Below are positions 1 through 5,564 of a DNA stretch of 20,324 bases, piece after piece (positions within the stretch are counted from its first letter, which is position 1; each line of letters starts with the position of its first letter). Both the position numbers and the translations under genes were made by a program. The DNA comes from a virus, in the IMG/VR virus record IMGVR_UViG_3300007516_000200, positions 1-20,324 of that record, one strand, 5' to 3'. Under the pieces are notes generated by a model. It did not search any database. It saw only the letters and a program-made list of their open reading frames with translations, and was not told the DNA's origin.

Positions 1-6
1 ATAATT

Positions 7-162
7 ATGGAAAAAATGCGTAATAAAATTACAATGCTAATCGGATTGTTATGTATAGCCGGTGCATTTGCAGATAACCCAACAAATGGTTGGTTGATGT
101 TATCAGGAATGATATTGATATTCATGGCCTTCATGGACATGAATAAATGGATGGATGGTTGA
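7..162 (+). CDS. Small membrane protein, possibly 5'-partial
   Basis: This plus-strand reading frame encodes 51 residues from the ATG at 7. It is open to the left edge, so the true start may lie outside the window. Two hydrophobic segments (about residues 8-21 and 29-44) flank a short polar loop, which suggests a two-pass inner-membrane peptide. It converges on the minus-strand cluster. I do not recognise a family. The opposite strand is also open here, but its product lacks a sensible start or composition, so I favour the plus strand at moderate confidence. Confidence 0.45.
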   Translation: MEKMRNKITMLIGLLCIAGAFADNPTNGWLMLSGMILIFMAFMDMNKWMDG

Positions 163-236
163 GAAACTTCTGGATTATTAATCTAGTAGCAGTGTTAGTA
201 TTAATCTTTACATACTGTTACATACTTACCCACTAA
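159..236 (+). CDS. Putative 25-residue membrane micro-protein, TTG start
   Basis: A 25-residue frame begins with TTG at 159, overlapping the TGA of the upstream plus-strand frame, an arrangement typical of translational coupling. The product is almost one hydrophobic helix (residues 4-22), and its TAA at 234-236 stands directly before the stop of the convergent minus-strand gene at 238. Length and start codon make this uncertain; the support is the tight junctions on both sides and the single-helix composition. Confidence 0.3.
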   Translation: MRNFWIINLVAVLVLIFTYCYILTH

Positions 237-237
237 A

Positions 238-546
238 CTACCAGTCTTCACCTTTTAGGTAGCCTTCATATTCACTTAAATCAGGAATATCTGGAATTTC
301 TATAGCAAAGTCTTCTGCCTTAACGGCAATGCCTTGCTGTAGGAGTCTAGCATGGGCGATTCGGTCTGGTTGTTTGTGTTGTTCACGCATCGATGCTGAG
401 ATTTTGTCCTTACCTTCTTGTGGCATTACTTGTACTTTCTTGTAAGAACATTCTAGTGAACAATAAGGACCTTTCTTACGATGTGTTTCTTCACATGTAG
501 GACATTCTTTCTTTTTATATCTGTCGGTTGGTCTTACTTTAGGCAT
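238..546 (-). CDS. Phage zinc-finger protein of unknown function
   Basis: The 102-residue protein has a basic N-terminus and a four-cysteine knuckle, C15-x2-C18 and C29-x3-C33, consistent with a zinc ribbon. It is followed by a helical, Lys/Gln/Arg-rich segment (about 45-75) and an acidic C-terminus. Such proteins are common in T4-like marine phages and probably bind nucleic acid or a protein partner, but I cannot assign a role. It is the last gene of the minus-strand cluster, and its start is overlapped by the small membrane ORF upstream. Confidence 0.75.
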   Translation of the reverse strand: MPKVRPTDRYKKKECPTCEETHRKKGPYCSLECSYKKVQVMPQEGKDKISASMREQHKQPDRIAHARLLQQGIAVKAEDFAIEIPDIPDLSEYEGYLKGEDW

Positions 547-659
547 TTTAGATTATACACAAATGCAAATGTTTTATATGCAAACATGCCAATGACCATA
601 AATGGGAATACGCCTACAATAACAATTACTATTGAACTATAAGCTGCAATATCAACCAC
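534..659 (-). CDS. Putative 41-residue membrane protein, GTG start
   Basis: A GTG at 659 opens a 41-residue frame rich in Ile, Val, Phe and Ala with a continuous hydrophobic stretch (about residues 8-27) and a short basic tail. It fills the gap between the 68-residue gene (stop at 664) and the zinc-finger gene, overlapping the start of the latter by 13 bases. The composition is that of a single-pass membrane peptide. No clear Shine-Dalgarno sequence is seen before the GTG, so expression probably depends on coupling to the upstream gene. Confidence 0.45.
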   Translation of the reverse strand: MVDIAAYSSIVIVIVGVFPFMVIGMFAYKTFAFVYNLKCLK

Positions 660-663
660 AGTT

Positions 664-870
664 TCAAGTACTTTTCTTAACAGTTTCCGTAACATCATCT
701 AGCTCCAATTTATAAATTCTATTTCGATAGTCTTGTAATATATAATTTAACTTCTTTCTTAGTTCAACATCTGTTACTGCATTTAAATGGGTTCTCATGT
801 CAACCACCATACTATCTATTATTTTATGAAATCTCATATACTGTTTATAGTCTACTTTTATCTTTGGCAT
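664..870 (-). CDS. Small helical phage protein, unknown
   Basis: The product is a soluble 68-residue protein with a basic N-terminus and predicted long helices (about residues 8-58), without cysteine or membrane segments. I do not recognise the family. It sits in a run of short, closely packed minus-strand genes 17 bases after its upstream neighbour, with a weak TGAG element before the ATG. Genes in such positions of T4-like phages are often early host-takeover or accessory genes, but nothing in the sequence gives a function. Confidence 0.65.
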   Translation of the reverse strand: MPKIKVDYKQYMRFHKIIDSMVVDMRTHLNAVTDVELRKKLNYILQDYRNRIYKLELDDVTETVKKST

Positions 871-887
871 TGTATGGTCTCATATAG

Positions 888-1106
888 TTAATGTAAGATG
901 TTCCTATGACCTTGGCCTCGATTAATCATATCATCTATGACATCGACATATTGTCGGTCTTCAATTTCAAGTTGTGTGTAATATTGGTGGATTTCTGTGA
1001 TGAGGACGGCAACTTTAGATGGCGAACTGATATGTAAATTCTCATCTACATATTGTTCCAATAAGTTCATCTTGCTATTGATAATATCTCTAATCTTGGT
1101 GTGCAT
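888..1106 (-). CDS. Conserved small phage protein, unknown
   Basis: A 72-residue helical protein containing a segment of the type SSPSKVAVLITEIHQYY followed by an acidic DRQYVDVIDD stretch. This pattern (SKVAxLI, then a DRxYxD motif) resembles a conserved small protein of T4-like cyanophages of unknown function; that resemblance is from memory and not tested. It overlaps the 3' end of the DUF6433-like gene by 17 bases, so the two are probably translated from one message. Confidence 0.7.
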   Translation of the reverse strand: MHTKIRDIINSKMNLLEQYVDENLHISSPSKVAVLITEIHQYYTQLEIEDRQYVDVIDDMINRGQGHRNILH

Positions 1107-1500
1107 AGAATCCCGATTCTTTTAGAAATTGTTCTGTTATCTTTGGATATAATTTACCCAAATTTTGGTTCTTAACTGCCAGTAAAACTTTTACTTCATC
1201 TACATGTATATCTTTTAGTAAATCAACAAAATGCATCTCACGTCTAAAAGGTTCCATATTTGGATTATCTTTTGTGTAGACATAGAGCTTTTTTATCTCT
1301 GCAGTTAATAGACCATTCAGTCCAATGTTATCGGGATTTGGTTCAAATGGTGGGTCGCCTTCTGGCAACAAAAACTTATATTCTGGGTCAAACGCATACT
1401 TAAATAAAAGATTGAGTATTGGTTTCTTCTCTTCGTAATCTTTTATTTTAGATGTATCACTATTTATTTCATTTAAAATCTCGGGAATGTATTTCTTCAT
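1090..1500 (-). CDS. DUF6433-like phage protein
   Basis: A 136-residue protein that I match to the DUF6433 family of T4-like marine phages. The recognisable core is a region with FDPEYKFLLPEGDPPFEPN near residues 37-55, then an IKKLY stretch, an FRREMHFVDLL helix and HVDEVKVLLAVKNQNLGKLYP. The function of the family is unknown; conserved 'AKVLVAVKDKKL-KLY' and 'LPEG-PP' motifs are its hallmark. It begins at an ATGA overlap with the upstream membrane-protein gene and overlaps the following gene by 17 bases, so it lies inside an operon. Confidence 0.75.
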   Translation of the reverse strand: MKKYIPEILNEINSDTSKIKDYEEKKPILNLLFKYAFDPEYKFLLPEGDPPFEPNPDNIGLNGLLTAEIKKLYVYTKDNPNMEPFRREMHFVDLLKDIHVDEVKVLLAVKNQNLGKLYPKITEQFLKESGFYAHQD

Positions 1501-1736
1501 CCAAGAACGGTCTCAGCTGTAAATAACCAAACATAACATCCAATTGAATTCAGTCCAATGAAATAACAATTCTGCATGAATAAGGGTAAGTTCTTATGTT
1601 TTACTCCAAATTGATATGCTAATATAATATGAGCACATATGAACATTGGAAAACAATACTTATAGTAGGGCAATTGTAAGGCTAATGCTGTTGCACCTGT
1701 TACTAATAAGCCAGTTGAAATCCATTTAATATCCAT
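1497..1736 (-). CDS. Three-helix phage membrane protein
   Basis: The 79-residue product starts IKWISTG and carries about three hydrophobic segments (residues 6-24, 29-44 and 54-75). The layout and the opening [IV]KW[IL]ST motif match the protein encoded at 3730-3966, so the two may be distant paralogues. I recall small PnuC-like or DUF6552-like membrane proteins of phages with this layout, but without a comparison this is tentative. Its ATG overlaps the TAA of the upstream gene by one base (TAATG), and its TGA overlaps the next ATG. Confidence 0.65.
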   Translation of the reverse strand: MDIKWISTGLLVTGATALALQLPYYKYCFPMFICAHIILAYQFGVKHKNLPLFMQNCYFIGLNSIGCYVWLFTAETVLG

Positions 1737-1975
1737 TACTTGGACTTGCGTTTAACTATATCAGCTTCTATCGTTTCTAAACGGGCCTTGACCCATTCGT
1801 CCTCGTCTTTAAATTTTGTGAGAGATTTCATTGAAGTTTGAATATGAAATAATATCTCATACATTTTCTTCTTAGAACTCCAACCTTCTTCTGGATGCCC
1901 AGCGTAAAAATCTAGGTCATCTAGATATTCCCATATTGCACCATCTTGGTCGCCTTTATCAAATGGATTCATCAT
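1736..1975 (-). CDS. Small acidic phage protein, unknown
   Basis: A soluble 79-residue protein with an acidic, aromatic N-terminal half and a basic helical C-terminus ending KRKSK. It has a good ribosome-binding site (AGGAGA eight to ten bases before the ATG pair). I do not recognise a family. The TAATG junction with the downstream membrane-protein gene indicates coupled translation. Confidence 0.65.
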   Translation of the reverse strand: MMNPFDKGDQDGAIWEYLDDLDFYAGHPEEGWSSKKKMYEILFHIQTSMKSLTKFKDEDEWVKARLETIEADIVKRKSK

Positions 1976-1990
1976 AATTTAATTCTCCTA

Positions 1991-2152
1991 TCATGTTCCC
2001 AAACTTGCACATTCTTCACATAAGACTATAATTTCATAAATCTTATACTTTCCAATACGTCTTGGGTGTTTTTCAATCTCAATGTAATTACCTTCAAGCA
2101 AGTTTTTCTTGCCGCATTTACCACATTTTTGTGGGGCGTTGCCCTTTTTCAT
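1991..2152 (-). CDS. 53-residue zinc-finger protein
   Basis: A short gene encoding a basic protein with a CGKCGKKN knuckle at residues 10-13 and a CEEC knuckle at 45-48, forming a four-cysteine zinc ribbon. Between the knuckles lies a strand-rich segment (NYIEIEKHPRRIGKYKIYEI). It starts at a TAATG overlap with the stop of the DsbA-like gene, so the two are coupled. Comparable small 'CxxC - EGNYIEI - CxxC' proteins occur in T4-like phages; a role in nucleic-acid binding or transcription is an inference. Confidence 0.7.
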   Translation of the reverse strand: MKKGNAPQKCGKCGKKNLLEGNYIEIEKHPRRIGKYKIYEIIVLCEECASLGT

Positions 2153-2409
2153 TATCCCTCGCCTGTTATACGATGATATAATATTACAAACTCATCATGA
2201 GTTGAAACTTCTTCTGCTAAGTTTTGATTGTGGTATACTTTCGCCATCTTAGAAATAACCTTTTTAGGTATCTCAAATTTTTCATGGAGATTAGACACAA
2301 TCTCTTTCATCAAATCTTTCTCAGCTCCGGTTCGTAGCATACAATTGCTTAACTCTTGCATTGCACCTGATATTTCTTTTTTATCTGCATCACTAATCGC
2401 TGGCATCAT
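2152..2409 (-). CDS. dsbA: DsbA-like late-transcription DNA-binding protein
   Basis: The 85-residue product resembles T4 DsbA, a small double-stranded DNA-binding protein linked to late promoters. Both are all-helical, contain a middle KEIVSNLHEKFEIPKKV helix pair followed by MAKVYHNQNLAE, and end with a FVILYHRIT segment comparable to the VVELYDTVF end of T4 DsbA. Two ATGs open the frame; AAGGAG stands four bases before the first and seven before the second, so the second (at 2406) is probably used. In T4 dsbA neighbours gene 33. Here the upstream neighbour is a 52-residue basic protein and the downstream one a zinc finger. Confidence 0.65.
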   Translation of the reverse strand: MMPAISDADKKEISGAMQELSNCMLRTGAEKDLMKEIVSNLHEKFEIPKKVISKMAKVYHNQNLAEEVSTHDEFVILYHRITGEG

Positions 2410-2551
2410 CTAACTCCTTGTTTGATTTCGAATGTTTAATCTTTCTATTATATTTTGTTTTGTCTTTCTCTACCTTGTGTCCAAATGGCAAATTATCACT
2501 AAACAATTCTATTGCTCTTCTAGTCCAAGGTTTAGGCTTTTGAGGTATCAT
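2393..2551 (-). CDS. 52-residue basic phage protein
   Basis: Its ATG overlaps the TGA of the upstream 92-residue gene (ATGA), and its 3' end overlaps the start of the DsbA-like gene by 17 bases, so it is tied into the operon on both sides. The protein begins with KPKPWTRRAIELF, has a DNLPFGHKVEK segment and a very basic middle (KTKYNRKIKHSK). Its position next to the dsbA-like gene recalls that of T4 gene 33, but it is much shorter and I see no similarity that would justify that name. Confidence 0.65.
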   Translation of the reverse strand: MIPQKPKPWTRRAIELFSDNLPFGHKVEKDKTKYNRKIKHSKSNKELDDASD

Positions 2552-2826
2552 TGAATATCTTCACCATATGGGTTTCCACCCTCATTATCATCAGACCAAC
2601 CTTTCTCCCAATCAGGAGAGTCGTTGAGCCATGTGAATATCTTTTCATATGCATCATGTTCGCTTAATGCCAATACTTTAAATATCGCCTCACCATCTTT
2701 CATTTCTAATTTAAATGGCATGTTCTTTGGTAAGTTAAATGGTTTCTCAATACTCACTTCTATATCGTAGTATTGCATTGCCTTAATTTTATCAATCACT
2801 TCTGTAACTTGCCAATCGCCAATCAT
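2548..2826 (-). CDS. Soluble phage protein, unknown
   Basis: A 92-residue protein with alternating strand-like and helical segments (DIEVSIEKPFNLP, FKLEMKDGEAIFKVLALSEHDAYEKIF) and an acidic Gly/Asn-rich tail. The SEHDAYEKIFTWL helix recalls small phage 'activity-unknown' domains that follow a beta sheet, but I do not recognise a family. It overlaps its upstream neighbour by four bases (ATGA) and the downstream 52-residue gene in the same manner. Confidence 0.65.
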   Translation of the reverse strand: MIGDWQVTEVIDKIKAMQYYDIEVSIEKPFNLPKNMPFKLEMKDGEAIFKVLALSEHDAYEKIFTWLNDSPDWEKGWSDDNEGGNPYGEDIQ

Positions 2827-3167
2827 TCTGAATCAGGCTCTATTGGAGTAACAGCTGACATAAATTCATCAACTTGTACTTCGATTGTATCAGGACTATT
2901 AAGGTTTACGATACCATCTACAACCTTATCAGTAAAACTTGGTTCAACTATTATTTCTTCTGTCATAATTTCTACATAACCATGTTGATGGTCTTTATGG
3001 AAATCACTTATCAATGTCCATAGTATAGATAGTATTATAACAAAAACCACTAGTAATAGAGGCAATCTTTTGTTCGAATAAAATAGATGTATGTAAAACA
3101 TATCTAATGAATCTCGACATTGTATTAGCTGATTATTAATACAGTTAATGAACTGGCGCTTATTCAT
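2823..3167 (-). CDS. Single-pass membrane protein, unknown
   Basis: A 114-residue protein with a basic, Cys-containing N-terminal region (1-33), one strong transmembrane helix (about 34-54, LPLLLVVFVIILSILW) and an acidic C-terminal domain rich in Val, Glu and Asp. By the positive-inside rule the acidic domain would lie in the periplasm. The family is unknown to me. It overlaps the upstream 48-residue gene by eight bases and the downstream gene by four. Confidence 0.65.
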   Translation of the reverse strand: MNKRQFINCINNQLIQCRDSLDMFYIHLFYSNKRLPLLLVVFVIILSILWTLISDFHKDHQHGYVEIMTEEIIVEPSFTDKVVDGIVNLNSPDTIEVQVDEFMSAVTPIEPDSE

Positions 3168-3306
3168 TATTGAGAAGTGCTATATGTTTTGGTTGGTAAT
3201 CTGAGGGTGCGACCAGGCTTATTTCAGTTGCCGGTGCAGTTGCTTGATAATGCTCTTCTACTGTATCGTAGAAAAACATAAATGCATAAAGTAGAACATA
3301 ATCCAT
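3160..3306 (-). CDS. 48-residue phage protein with shared leader
   Basis: A 48-residue frame with a hydrophobic N-terminal segment (YVLLYAFMFFY) followed by an acidic and Ala/Pro-containing tail. A clear GGAG lies nine bases before the ATG within an 18-base leader identical to that of the gene starting at 4682, at the same distance from the start codon. This conserved translation signal is the main support for the gene. It overlaps the downstream membrane-protein gene by eight bases. Function unknown. Confidence 0.65.
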   Translation of the reverse strand: MDYVLLYAFMFFYDTVEEHYQATAPATEISLVAPSDYQPKHIALLNNE

Positions 3307-3310
3307 AATA

Positions 3311-3328
3311 TAACTCCATAATATAAAT
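3311..3328 (-). repeat. 18-base leader repeat, copy 1
   Basis: The plus-strand sequence TAACTCCATAATATAAAT occurs here and at 4687-4704. On the minus strand each copy carries GGAG and ends exactly four bases before an ATG (3306 and 4682). It is therefore a duplicated ribosome-binding leader rather than a random match. Confidence 0.8.
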
Positions 3329-3333
3329 TTTAA

Positions 3334-3486
3334 TTAATCACAATCAGATAAAGCGTCAAACATTCTTCTGTTTTTTTCTTTAGTTTCTTTTGTTGCTAAC
3401 ATCTCAGCTTCTTGTTGTTGCTGGTCGAGATTTTGCTGATGATTTTCATCACTATCCCAGTCATCTTGTCGCTGTGTATCTGTCAT
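3334..3486 (-). CDS. 50-residue acidic, Gln-rich protein behind a late promoter
   Basis: The frame encodes a very hydrophilic protein rich in Gln, Asp and Glu, with a likely coiled-coil helix (about residues 14-43). It has its own AAGGAA ribosome-binding site and, 55-62 bases upstream of the ATG, a perfect T4-type late element TATAAATA immediately after the stop of the previous gene. It may thus be expressed late although its neighbours look early. Function unknown; a virion or assembly role is only inferred from the promoter. Confidence 0.6.
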   Translation of the reverse strand: MTDTQRQDDWDSDENHQQNLDQQQQEAEMLATKETKEKNRRMFDALSDCD

Positions 3487-3540
3487 TTTACTATTCCTTT
3501 TGAGATTAAATTAAAAAATAAATGCCTTGTGAGCAATTAT

Positions 3541-3548
3541 TATTTATA
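3541..3548 (-). promoter_or_regulatory. T4-type late promoter (TATAAATA)
   Basis: On the minus strand the octamer TATAAATA stands directly after the TAA of the 60-residue gene (3551) and is followed by an A+T-rich leader and the 50-residue gene at 3486. It matches the T4 late -10 consensus exactly. In such A+T-rich DNA several chance matches are expected over the window, so its location at a gene boundary is the main argument. Confidence 0.5.
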
Positions 3549-3550
3549 CC

Positions 3551-3733
3551 TTATTCTATCCCAGGTATCTTTTGTTTTGTCTGAATCAAATGATATCGAT
3601 ACCTTTTTAAAAAACTATTACTTCTTTTAGGTTCATGTATAGGATTGGGTAAAGGACCGAACAATCTGTCCATATCCTCTATTATCCCTTGAGCTTCTTC
3701 ATCTGATATTTGGTCTTCACCTAAAGTTATCAA
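3551..3733 (-). CDS. 60-residue conserved phage protein
   Basis: An acidic N-terminal half (EDQISDEEAQGIIEDMD) leads to a RLFGPLPNPIHEPK motif and a basic, aromatic helix (FLKRYRYHLIQTKQK). Small phage proteins with a 'LFGxLPNPxxxPK...LRYYKY' pattern are frequent in T4-like marine phages; I know of no function for them. The ATG overlaps the upstream membrane-protein stop by four bases, supporting the start. Confidence 0.65.
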   Translation of the reverse strand: MITLGEDQISDEEAQGIIEDMDRLFGPLPNPIHEPKRSNSFLKRYRYHLIQTKQKIPGIE

Positions 3734-3966
3734 AGGAAAGTTCTCACTACACCATATCCATATAATACCGCCATCATTACATTTATTATGATAACGCTTG
3801 GTTCACGCCAGAGACTTCCGATGTAAACCCATCCGATACCTGCTATAGTACCTAACCAGACATTTAGTGGGAACATTTCTAATGCAGATGCTAATGCACA
3901 ACCGCAGGCAGCTATCGTAGATAACCACTTAACCCAAAATGCAAATGTTGATTGATTTGATATCAT
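3730..3966 (-). CDS. Three-helix membrane protein, DUF6552-like
   Basis: The 78-residue protein contains WVKWLSTIAACGCALAS, NVWLGTIAGIGWVYI and VIIINVMMAVLYGYGVV, giving three membrane helices with little loop. This layout fits the small phage DUF6552 group as I remember it, which itself looks like half of a PnuC-type transporter; the assignment is tentative. It shares the opening VKWLST motif with the protein at 1497-1736. ATGA overlaps link it to both the HNH gene upstream and the 60-residue gene downstream. Confidence 0.6.
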   Translation of the reverse strand: MISNQSTFAFWVKWLSTIAACGCALASALEMFPLNVWLGTIAGIGWVYIGSLWREPSVIIINVMMAVLYGYGVVRTFL

Positions 3967-4373
3967 AGAGAAAAACCTAGAGCCTTCAATTGAGCAGGAC
4001 TAGGATTTACTATTGTTGGTGGTATATCACTACTCTTTATATGAACTTGTCTACTAAAATCGCCATTCTTTTTGCTTTTTGCTATATGGCAAGGTCTACA
4101 TAACTCCTGTATATTATTTGGACTATTATTCATACAATTACCATCTATATGGTCAAGTTCTGTAAGTCCTATAGCTATTGACCCTTCACTATAATCTGTT
4201 GGACACAAATGTCCTAATCTTCCGTTTTGATTTGAACATATTCCTGTTTTAATAGGTTTTATATTCTTTCTTATTTTACCTAAATGACATGTTCCACATA
4301 AAGGCCTAAGTTTTCCATTACCATTATCGTGGCGCTTAGAATTACAACCATAATTTGCACATACATTTTTCAT
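3963..4373 (-). CDS. HNH endonuclease, freestanding
   Basis: The 136-residue protein has an HNH core in which H75 (LDHIDG), N86/N87 and H96 (CHIAKSKK) are the expected metal-binding and catalytic residues, with structural cysteine pairs C46/C57 and C92/C95. Two further Cys pairs near the N-terminus (C5/C10, C26/C29) suggest an added zinc finger for DNA binding. Such freestanding HNH enzymes in T4-like phages usually act as homing or nicking endonucleases. Its gene lies six bases after the stop of the promoter-proximal 100-residue gene and ends in an ATGA overlap, so it is integrated into the operon and not interrupting a recognisable gene. Confidence 0.85.
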   Translation of the reverse strand: MKNVCANYGCNSKRHDNGNGKLRPLCGTCHLGKIRKNIKPIKTGICSNQNGRLGHLCPTDYSEGSIAIGLTELDHIDGNCMNNSPNNIQELCRPCHIAKSKKNGDFSRQVHIKSSDIPPTIVNPSPAQLKALGFSL

Positions 4374-4379
4374 AAAAGA

Positions 4380-4682
4380 TTATTTATTTCCGTTGTGTTG
4401 AATTACAAAAAGATTTGAGTCTTCGTTAAACTTAACACTAAGCTTCATTTTCTTTGATACTGGAGCTGCAGGTCTCCATAATTTTGCTTTTTCGCCCTTT
4501 GCCTTTAACAGTGATATAGGAAATAATATAAAATCACCTTTTACTTTAAGGTCGTCCCAATTTAGCGGCCCTTGTCTTTTAGATTGAAATAATTCTGGAT
4601 TATTTTTCATAAAATCTTTAGCTTTTTGGCCATTAAATGCAACTGGTTGTGATAATTCTGTAAGTTTTAATGCTGTGCTCAT
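4380..4682 (-). CDS. First gene behind a strong early promoter, unknown
   Basis: A 100-residue protein with a DFMKNNPELF segment, a GPLNWDDLKVKGDFILFPISLL stretch split by charged residues, and a C-terminal strand-rich part (KMKLSVKFNEDSNLFVIQHNGNK). It is the first gene downstream of a near-perfect sigma70 promoter and has a GGAG leader. Strong early expression suggests a host-takeover or early regulatory role, but I recognise no family. The first 20 residues are uncharged enough to be flexible, and no membrane segment is present. Confidence 0.7.
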   Translation of the reverse strand: MSTALKLTELSQPVAFNGQKAKDFMKNNPELFQSKRQGPLNWDDLKVKGDFILFPISLLKAKGEKAKLWRPAAPVSKKMKLSVKFNEDSNLFVIQHNGNK

Positions 4683-4686
4683 AGTG

Positions 4687-4704
4687 TAACTCCATAATAT
4701 AAAT
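4687..4704 (-). repeat. 18-base leader repeat, copy 2
   Basis: Identical to the copy at 3311-3328 and likewise four bases from an ATG (4682). On the opposite strand this copy overlaps a perfect TATAAATA (4698-4705) that would point rightwards against the early promoter at 4739-4767. Confidence 0.8.
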
Positions 4705-4738
4705 AAAATTGATGCCTAATTCGACATCTTCATACAGG

Positions 4739-4767
4739 AGTATATCACTATTTTGAGTAAATGTCAA
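4739..4767 (-). promoter_or_regulatory. Near-consensus sigma70 early promoter
   Basis: On the minus strand TTGACA (4767-4762) is followed after 17 bases by TATACT (4744-4739). The expected +1 is near 4732, giving a leader of about 50 bases that ends in the GGAG element before the ATG at 4682. It stands in a real intergenic gap (4683-4780), which makes a chance match unlikely. It should be read by the host housekeeping RNA polymerase early in infection and drives the 100-residue and HNH genes. Confidence 0.85.
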
Positions 4768-4780
4768 GCACTTTCGAGCT

Positions 4781-5041
4781 TTATTTGGAGTGTTTTTGTG
4801 GCAAACTTTCTATATCGATGCCGTGTGTGGAGGGGTCTTGATGTAAAATCCAATTGACATAGTCAACAGCTAAATCTTCATCTTTAAAGTATTTTGTGAC
4901 TACTTGGCCTGATAATATAGACCCAATAAAAATAAGTATATTGCCTTTATAGTTAGAAAACTTAATCCACCAATATTGTCGTATTATCGGTTTAAATGTT
5001 TTCAATGAGAGTTCAATATCTCTCTTGATATCATCATTCAT
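4781..5041 (-). CDS. Small phage protein, unknown
   Basis: The 86-residue product has an amphipathic helical start (DDIKRDIELSLKTFKPIIRQYWW), a moderately hydrophobic middle (GNILIFIGSILSGQVV) that may be a buried strand-helix rather than a membrane helix, and an acidic helix DEDLAVDYVNWIL. I recognise no family. Its stop is directly followed by the early-promoter gap, so it is probably the last gene of the transcript coming from the nrd/Fe-S region. Confidence 0.6.
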   Translation of the reverse strand: MNDDIKRDIELSLKTFKPIIRQYWWIKFSNYKGNILIFIGSILSGQVVTKYFKDEDLAVDYVNWILHQDPSTHGIDIESLPQKHSK

Positions 5042-5077
5042 TATAACACTATATCTAGTATGAGTTGGGCAAACATG

Positions 5078-5548
5078 TTACTTTCTTGGTAATCTTTGAC
5101 TATAACCATTGGATTTAGGTGATGAGTTATTATAAGTAATGGTGTCCGGTTTTGATATAAGATTATCTTTCCTTATTCGACAAGTGACCCAATCATTATA
5201 GTATTCGTGTGTAACTAAAGCATCTCGTGTAAATATCTCGTACGTCTCGAAATAAGATAATTCTGAACGAGTCTTGCATAGATGTAGTATTTCTCTCGTA
5301 AAATGTTTCTTGCCAGCCTTCTGTACATCTTCTTTGATTACTTTATTTGAACCCCAATATTCTTCCCAATCAGACTTCACTCTGATTTTTTTCTTTTTAC
5401 CCCTTACTTGCTTCCGGGAAGCTTTGGTAAAAAACTTCTTACCTACATATTTTCTATTATTCTGTAGATTGGTGATTAAGTAAACTATTCCAAAATACTC
5501 ACCGACATGTTCTTCGGTAAATTCTTTACCTCTAAATGTCCAATTCAA
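5078..5548 (-). CDS. GIY-YIG endonuclease, TTG start
   Basis: The 156-residue protein carries a GIY-YIG domain: G20-I-V-Y23 and Y34-V-G36 stand for the two signature triplets, followed by an Arg/Lys-rich strand, a W61..YWGSN motif, the candidate catalytic glutamate in FETYEIF (E101 or E104) and a YYND motif near 117-120. This is the phage Seg-like single-domain form, which usually acts as a homing or nicking enzyme. The start is TTG at 5548; AAAGGA lies about ten bases upstream and no ATG or GTG is in frame before it. It follows the zinc-ribbon gene and does not interrupt a recognisable reading frame. Confidence 0.8.
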   Translation of the reverse strand: MNWTFRGKEFTEEHVGEYFGIVYLITNLQNNRKYVGKKFFTKASRKQVRGKKKKIRVKSDWEEYWGSNKVIKEDVQKAGKKHFTREILHLCKTRSELSYFETYEIFTRDALVTHEYYNDWVTCRIRKDNLISKPDTITYNNSSPKSNGYSQRLPRK

Positions 5549-5564
5549 TATAGATTCATCCTTT

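Noticed and set aside
3412-3630. 72-residue hydrophobic plus-strand ORF
   Set aside because: It runs antisense through two minus-strand genes and the late promoter between them; it is a by-product of their Gln/Glu/Lys-rich codons and has no ribosome-binding site.
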